A stretch of DNA of 47,527 nucleotides from Enterospora canceri (Eukaryota; Microsporidia; Enterocytozoonidae). Positions 43,220-47,527 of the stretch are shown here, in pieces (position 1 is the stretch's first letter; every line of letters begins with the position of its first letter). Both the position numbers and the translations under genes were made by a program. The stretch spans positions 1-47,527 of the forward strand of contig LWDP01000008.1 of NCBI GenBank assembly GCA_002087915.1. The letters are read 5' to 3'. A model generated the notes under the pieces. The model saw nothing but the letters and a program-made list of their open reading frames with translations, was not told the DNA's origin and ran no database searches.

Positions 43220-43804
43220 ATGGCAGAAAACAAAAGCATCTACGCCTTCAGACTCAGGGACTACCGAAACAACGAGTTCAATCTTGGGCTATTCAGGAAC
43301 AAGGTGATCATAATTGTGAATGTGGCAAGCAAGTGCGGTCTCTCTGAGACGAGCTACCGCAAGATCAAGGAGACCCTCGACAGGCACAGAAACCAGGTCG
43401 TCTTCGTTCTGTGCCCGTGCAAGCAGTTTCTGAAACAGGAGCACGACGACCCAAATGAGATCTCCCAATTTGTTGAATCGAAGCTACGGGGCCACTACGA
43501 GCACGTCGAGGGGGTGGCTGAGAGCAACATCAGCGTTGAGAAGGAGGTGATCACGGAGAAGACGAATGTGGTGCTCACTGAGACGATCCATGTCCGGGGA
43601 TCCAACATCGATCCACTCTTTGACTTTCTGATCAGTAAAAAGGGCGGATTCATCACGAACACCATCAAGTGGAACTTCAGCAGCTTCCTGGTTGATCGAA
43701 ATGGCGAGGTTGTTGCCAGATACAGCCCAATGGACTTCATCACGTGGAACGACCCGAAGCTCGAGGCCGCCCTTGAGAGGAAGAATCAGCCCTACATTTG
43801 TTAG
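43220..43804 (+). CDS. GPX: Glutathione-peroxidase-like protein
   Basis: A 194-residue peroxidase. VNVASKCGLSETSYRKI places the peroxidatic Cys at 39 (selenocysteine position), CPCKQFLKQE (65-74) corresponds to FPCNQFGGQE with the catalytic Gln, and IKWNFSSFLVDRNGEVVARYSP carries the WN pair. Between FVESKLRG and the IDPLFDFLISKKGG block the protein has about 25 extra residues. The resolving Cys of thioredoxin-dependent forms is not obvious, so C65 or C67 might serve. Reduces hydroperoxides, probably for defence against host oxidants. CCCAAA precedes the ATG at 43220. Confidence 0.85.
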   Translation: MAENKSIYAFRLRDYRNNEFNLGLFRNKVIIIVNVASKCGLSETSYRKIKETLDRHRNQVVFVLCPCKQFLKQEHDDPNEISQFVESKLRGHYEHVEGVAESNISVEKEVITEKTNVVLTETIHVRGSNIDPLFDFLISKKGGFITNTIKWNFSSFLVDRNGEVVARYSPMDFITWNDPKLEAALERKNQPYIC

Positions 43805-43851
43805 GCTGGTTCCCAGGTGACTCGCCTAAATGGCCAGGACCTTAATTTCTT

Positions 43852-43925
43852 GGTTTCGTGGCGCAATAGGTTAGCGCGTTCGACTGTTAATCGAGAGGTT
43901 CTGGGTTCGATCCCCAGCGTGACCG
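43852..43925 (+). tRNA. tRNA-Asn (GTT)
   Basis: A 74-nt cloverleaf folds by hand: acceptor GGTTTCG/CGTGACC, D stem GCGC/GCGC with loop AATAGGTTA, anticodon stem TTCGA/TCGAG with loop CTGTTAA and anticodon GTT, T stem CTGGG/CCCAG with loop TTCGATC, discriminator G. Box B is GGTTCGATCC-like. The fifth acceptor pair is a T-T mismatch. There is no intron. A run of six T at 43928-43933 can end polymerase III transcription. Confidence 0.93.
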
Positions 43926-43927
43926 TC

Positions 43928-43933
43928 TTTTTT
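43928..43933 (+). terminator. Polymerase III T-run terminator of tRNA-Asn
   Basis: Six consecutive T begin three bases after the tRNA discriminator base, with another T run at 43938-43943 as backup. The next protein gene (TOA2) begins at 43952 right after the second run and its CCCC signal. Confidence 0.75.
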
Positions 43934-43951
43934 GGTCTTTTTTAGCCCCAG

Positions 43952-44293
43952 ATGTACGAGCTATACAGGACGACAGTCGTGGGCAGAGCCATGATGGACT
44001 CGATTGACGAGAAGGTGCGGAACAACGTCCTGACACCCGAGCAGGGCATTCTGATTGCGCAGAAGTTCGATGAGATCATCCCGCGGATATTCGAGCGAGT
44101 CACAAACACGATTGGATTCAAGGGGAAGATTGTCTCGTACAACTTCGTGGACGGAGTCTGGAAGTTCCTGTGCAAAGACCTGATGCTGAACGTGAACAAC
44201 ACGTACTACAACATCCCGTATACGCGAATTGTGGCATGTGATGCCGACACGAGTGCAGACGGAGGCAGGCGAAAGAGGAGAATCGGTAAATAG
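43952..44293 (+). CDS. TOA2: TFIIA small (gamma) subunit
   Basis: A 113-residue general transcription factor subunit that stabilises TBP on promoters. The N-terminal four-helix-bundle half is clear (MYELYRTTVVGRAMMDSIDE, LTPEQGILIAQKFDEII), and the beta-barrel half follows: FKGKIVSYNFVDGVWKFLCK, then KDLMLNV and RIVACD, matching Toa2/TFIIA-gamma (Y.LYR.T.IG.AL.D.LDE, FKG.L.TYRFCD.VWTF..K, KIVACD). It ends in a short basic tail, GGRRKRRIGK. CCCCAG precedes the ATG at 43952, which lies only 26 bp after the tRNA-Asn gene. Confidence 0.93.
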   Translation: MYELYRTTVVGRAMMDSIDEKVRNNVLTPEQGILIAQKFDEIIPRIFERVTNTIGFKGKIVSYNFVDGVWKFLCKDLMLNVNNTYYNIPYTRIVACDADTSADGGRRKRRIGK

Positions 44294-44348
44294 TGGCAGC
44301 CAATGGCTACTTGAAGAGACCTTAAAAATTATCAAAATTTCACCCATC

Positions 44349-46145
44349 ATGTTCAATTGGCAGAATAACAACCAGCAGAACCAATCGAATCAGAGTGGCC
44401 AACAGAACAGCTCATTTGGGTTTGGAAGCACGAATCAACAGAATCAGCAGAATAAGCCACTACAACTTGGATTCAGTGGTCAATTTGGGCAGAATGCATC
44501 GACAAACCAAGGCAGCCAATTTGGGCAAAATGCCCCTATGAACCAGTTTGGTCAATTTGGTGCACCATCTCAGCCAAATCAACCAAATCAGCCAAATTCA
44601 TTTGGTTTTGGCAGCAATTCGGGTGGTTTCTCCAACACCTCCTCATTTGGTTCCTCTACCTCAAATCAGCCCAATCAGTTTGGAACTGGCTTCAGCAGCA
44701 CCAACTCCTCGTTTAATCAAAATAAGCCATTTTCATCATTCAACCAAACTGGCACAACCAGCCCATTCAACAAAACGAGTAGTGGAATCTTTGGAAGCAC
44801 ACAGTCGAGTTACACGGGGACACAGCCCCAGTTTGGCACTGCCCAATCCACCTCATTCACCAAACCAACTCAATTTGGCAGTTTCAGTAGCTCATCACAG
44901 CCACAGTCTCAGCCTCAATCCCAATTCACTCAACCATTTCAGTCTACCCCTTTTGGTGCAAATAAACCAGCTCAACCTACGCAATTTGGTGCTACCTCGT
45001 CACAGCCACCCTACGCAACAACTCCATCTGCCTGGAACACGACCAACACGTGGTCAGCACCAGGAAACAGGGGCACCCAGGCAGCACCGTACAGCGAGAC
45101 ACGGGTCAAGGACGATAACAGGAATCTGAGTCTGATTGACGCAACTGGAATGGTCTGTTACAGGGAGAAGAGCAACGATGAGTTGAGGAAGGAGGACTAC
45201 GATTTAGGAAGGAAGAATGTTCCAACGAATGCGACTGCTACGACCACAACCAGTCCATTTGGAAGCAGTGGCCCAACTGGAAACCAGGCCAATTTCACCA
45301 GTCAGCCCAACCTGATGAACACAACCAGCCCATTTGGTCCACCATCACAGGGCCAACCAGCAGCAACCAACCCGTTTGGCCAACCTGGTTCAACTCAGCC
45401 CCAAAACCCGTTTGCATCAAACCCATTCACTCCCACACTAACTACCCCTACTACCAACCCATTCACCAACACACTAACTACCCCTACTACCAATCCATTT
45501 GGTAATCCACCTACTACCAACCCATTTGGTGCCACCTCACAAACCAATCCACTCAGTCACAGCAGTCTCCACCAACATGGACCACAAACCAGTGTCAATC
45601 TCAGTGATCCGTACCTGATATCCCACATCCAGTTTCCAACTCCTCTTCCTACGAAACCAGCCGTGAGAATCAGTCTCCCTGAACCGATATTCAGCAGAGC
45701 CAGGGGCGAGGAGGAGTTTGAGATTGAGATTCGTCCACCCAGAAAGTACCTGAGCAGAAGCATCTACACAATTCCAGAGGACATTGAGGATGGAAAGGTG
45801 GTGAGCAGACTGGTGATTGGGTTTGAAGGAAAAGGGAGAATCGAGTACACTGAGCCAGTCACATTCAGCAGAAGTGGACTCGATGACATCATCGTCAATG
45901 GAACTGACGTGGTGATCAACGATAAAATTGGAACAGGGTACAACAAGAGGGCACGTGTTGTGATTGAGGGTGTCTACCCGTACAGTCGCAGCAGTGGCAG
46001 TCACATTCGTGGGAAGCAGGAGACGTGGCCAAACAGGGGGCTGCAAGAGAGATTCATTTACGGGCTGAAGAGTGACATCAACAAGAAGTACGTTGACTAC
46101 GACTGTGAGAATGGGGTCTACGTCTACGAAGTAGAGCACTTTTGA
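44349..46145 (+). CDS. NUP98: Nup98-type FG nucleoporin ending at the autoproteolysis site
   Basis: A 598-residue nucleoporin. The first 255 residues are Gln/Asn/Ser-rich with many FG, GFG and PFG repeats that bind transport receptors. A GLEBS-like, Rae1/Gle2-binding segment follows near 258-290 (LSLIDATGMVCYREKSNDEL, RKEDYDLGRKN). A second repetitive FG region contains the 36-bp repeat. The Nup98 autoproteolytic domain lies at about 420-598, and the protein stops at EVEHF: exactly the HF residues after which Nup98 and Nup145 cut themselves (HF|S). So the gene encodes the mature N-terminal product and no Nup96. CCCATC precedes the ATG at 44349. Confidence 0.9.
   Translation: MFNWQNNNQQNQSNQSGQQNSSFGFGSTNQQNQQNKPLQLGFSGQFGQNASTNQGSQFGQNAPMNQFGQFGAPSQPNQPNQPNSFGFGSNSGGFSNTSSFGSSTSNQPNQFGTGFSSTNSSFNQNKPFSSFNQTGTTSPFNKTSSGIFGSTQSSYTGTQPQFGTAQSTSFTKPTQFGSFSSSSQPQSQPQSQFTQPFQSTPFGANKPAQPTQFGATSSQPPYATTPSAWNTTNTWSAPGNRGTQAAPYSETRVKDDNRNLSLIDATGMVCYREKSNDELRKEDYDLGRKNVPTNATATTTTSPFGSSGPTGNQANFTSQPNLMNTTSPFGPPSQGQPAATNPFGQPGSTQPQNPFASNPFTPTLTTPTTNPFTNTLTTPTTNPFGNPPTTNPFGATSQTNPLSHSSLHQHGPQTSVNLSDPYLISHIQFPTPLPTKPAVRISLPEPIFSRARGEEEFEIEIRPPRKYLSRSIYTIPEDIEDGKVVSRLVIGFEGKGRIEYTEPVTFSRSGLDDIIVNGTDVVINDKIGTGYNKRARVVIEGVYPYSRSSGSHIRGKQETWPNRGLQERFIYGLKSDINKKYVDYDCENGVYVYEVEHF
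45435..45532. repeat. 36-bp tandem repeat in the NUP98 FG region
   Basis: A unit starting ACACTAACTACCCCTACTAC at 45435 recurs at 45471, with a partial third copy after 45503. It encodes TLTTPTTNPF-type FG spacer repeats. The period of 36 keeps the frame. Confidence 0.75.
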
Positions 46146-46170
46146 CACAATAACTATTTTATGAATAATT

Positions 46171-47527
46171 CTAGCTATCACCAGTCCAATCTATCATATT
46201 CCACCTGTTTCTCCTGATGACGTCCTTGTAGTTGATCTTGGCCATGTTCTTCAACTCACCATCGTGCTTCCTCGTGATGTTTCCAATCTTCTCCTTCTTG
46301 TTTCTCTTGAATCGCCTGCTTCTCTTTGTCTCGTCCATGAACACGAATGTCTCCCTGTATTTGGTGCTGATTGTGGTGGTCTCAGTCGTCTGGTTGCCTG
46401 AATCGAGTCTGATGCACGGTGTAGGCAGAACCAGTGCTGATACAATTGCAGTCAGTGGAGTCCAATACCACGTATGGGCCATTAGTTGGAATGCTGCCAC
46501 CCTGAATGGATCAGTCTGCCCATTCATGTTTCTGATGCTCAGAATGGCCGATCTCCCTCCCAATTCCATCAGTGATCTCCCCAGTGATGCGCCAATCTTC
46601 ACGCACTTTGAGTCGACTCTGTTTGCGATGGTTGAGTTGAGCCACTTTGCTATTCGTACGAAGTTGGGCGTGCTGCTCTTGTTGGTGTAGTCGACCTCGT
46701 TGTACTGCTGTAGGGCTATTCCAATTCCAATTGCTGCCTGCTGTTTGACCAGGTCTTCTGTGTCGAAGAGAAGGGCTTCAAGGAGGCCGATCACGGTGGC
46801 AGCCTCGGATTCATCGACTGTCTCGGTGCTGAAGAAGCCCAGGCAGATGGCTGCTGCTGCCCTGACATGCATTGAGTGGGAGGTAGCAAGTGGAATCATG
46901 ATCTGTCTGATCAATATTGTGTTGTAGCCTATCACCAGTCCAAGGGCAATGACTGCGTGTCTACGAGTGTCATCTGATCCACTGTTGACGTGCTGGAGTA
47001 TCTGATCAATAACTGATAAGTTGCCTGTATTAGCATATGATGCACCCAGCCTATGAAGTAGTTCATCCAAATGTAGGTTGTTACTGTTATTACTGTTGTT
47101 ACTATTACAGTTGTTAACCTTACTGTCGTTCTTACTATTACAGTTGTTAACCTTACTATCGTCATTAGTTATTATTGTATTACCCTTGTTATTCTTATTA
47201 CCCTTACTACCACCCTTACTATTGTTATCACCCTTACTACTATTGTTACTTCCCATTCCTGTTATCATCCCCAGTGCCAAATTCACTACTCGTATCACCC
47301 TCTTGAAATCAGTTGATCTCCTGATCTCCCTAAGGTACTCTACGACAGTCATGTCATTGGTGCCAGCGTAGACCAGTCCAATCGAGTAGCAGGCTGTCTC
47401 CTGCGCCAGGGTGCTGTACTTCTCAAAGAGGAGACGTGTCCTCTGAAACAGGTCGTAGTCTCCTGTTCCAAACTTGAGAATTCCTAGGGCGAGATACGCC
47501 CCAAACAGAACACACTCGTCAGATGGG
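46171..47527 (-). CDS. RPN2: 26S proteasome regulatory subunit Rpn2 (partial, 3' end only)
   Basis: The frame is open to the window edge, so the N-terminal part of this normally about 950-residue scaffold of the 19S particle is missing. Visible are PC repeats of the toroid (ECVLFGAYLALGILKFGTGD, YSIGLVYAGTN, HAVIALGLVIG, HVRAAAAICLGFFS, KQQAAIGIGIALQQYNEVDY) and the C-terminal part. An Asn/Ser/Lys/Gly insertion of about 65 residues (encoded around 47080-47280) interrupts the repeats. The ending (KINYKDVIRRNRWNMIDW) is short. Identity as Rpn2 rather than Rpn1 rests on the repeat wording and the downstream LALVLPTPCIRL-type strand; it is fairly secure. Confidence 0.85.
   Translation of the reverse strand, partial: PSDECVLFGAYLALGILKFGTGDYDLFQRTRLLFEKYSTLAQETACYSIGLVYAGTNDMTVVEYLREIRRSTDFKRVIRVVNLALGMITGMGSNNSSKGDNNSKGGSKGNKNNKGNTIITNDDSKVNNCNSKNDSKVNNCNSNNSNNSNNLHLDELLHRLGASYANTGNLSVIDQILQHVNSGSDDTRRHAVIALGLVIGYNTILIRQIMIPLATSHSMHVRAAAAICLGFFSTETVDESEAATVIGLLEALLFDTEDLVKQQAAIGIGIALQQYNEVDYTNKSSTPNFVRIAKWLNSTIANRVDSKCVKIGASLGRSLMELGGRSAILSIRNMNGQTDPFRVAAFQLMAHTWYWTPLTAIVSALVLPTPCIRLDSGNQTTETTTISTKYRETFVFMDETKRSRRFKRNKKEKIGNITRKHDGELKNMAKINYKDVIRRNRWNMIDWTGDS
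47099..47157. repeat. 26-bp direct repeat inside the Rpn2 insertion
   Basis: A 26-bp sequence starting TTACTATTACAGTTGTTAAC occurs at 47099-47124 and again, identical, at 47132-47157 (period 33 bp, so 11 codons). On the minus strand it encodes SKVNNCNS twice. It lies within a longer TTACTA/ACCCTT low-complexity tract. Confidence 0.85.

Noticed and set aside
1..47527. Introns, transposons, CRISPR arrays, phage or rRNA genes
   Set aside because: No spliced gene was needed to explain any product, and no transposase, integrase, regular spacer array or rRNA motif was seen.

Overview
This window is almost certainly nuclear DNA of a microsporidian parasite. About 48 short, intron-less eukaryotic genes fill 47.5 kb on both strands with gaps usually under 150 bp. 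One gene encodes an NTT/TLC-type ATP/ADP transporter, the protein with which these intracellular parasites take up host nucleotides. Many proteins are shorter than their fungal relatives. A CCC or CCCC tract sits 0-13 bases upstream of about three quarters of the visible start codons; this is the start-proximal signal known from microsporidian genomes and I used it to choose starts. The mix of retained functions (lipin, DCP2, MKT1, GPI18, P5A ATPase) suggests a less reduced lineage, perhaps near Trachipleistophora/Vavraia, but that placement is a guess.

Layout. 1-3.7 kb: a 3' gene fragment, histone H2A, and an AT-rich block of polytopic membrane proteins including GPI18; one member carries an in-frame TAG. 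3.7-14.5 kb: a possible Rpn12, a BAR protein, two long coiled-coil proteins, a stand-alone Grn1-domain protein, a NAP/SET chaperone, a secretory Hsp70 with heat-shock-type promoter repeats, a Ran-binding protein and a tail-anchored membrane protein. 14.6-24 kb: two convergent secreted proteins that look like dead ADAM-type metalloproteases, lipin, a possible Nnf1-like protein, BUD20, VMA7, a 48-residue basic protein, a GATA factor with a second odd zinc knuckle, a Spa2/GIT SHD-like protein and the nucleotide transporter. 24-34 kb: an RFC small subunit, a large helical protein, two adjacent type I membrane proteins that may be paralogues, a SulP/STAS transporter and the P5A ATPase SPF1. 34-47.5 kb: PUP3, RTF1, TAP42, MKT1, a prenylated small GTPase, DCP2, SLY1, a glutathione peroxidase, tRNA-Asn, TOA2, NUP98 and the 3' part of RPN2.

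How the genes relate. No operon logic is expected; functions are scattered housekeeping: proteasome (PUP3, RPN2, possibly RPN12), transcription (RTF1, TOA2, GATA), nuclear transport (NUP98, Ran-binding protein), ER/secretory work (Hsp70, SPF1, GPI18, SLY1, lipin), mRNA turnover (DCP2 and MKT1 lie within 1 kb of each other) and host interface (NTT, secreted proteins). The most striking items are NUP98 ending exactly at the residue where its relatives cut themselves, the pair of putative pseudo-metalloproteases, the stop codon inside a transmembrane helix, and duplicated heat-shock-type repeats before HSP70. No insertion sequence, CRISPR array, phage gene or rRNA was seen.
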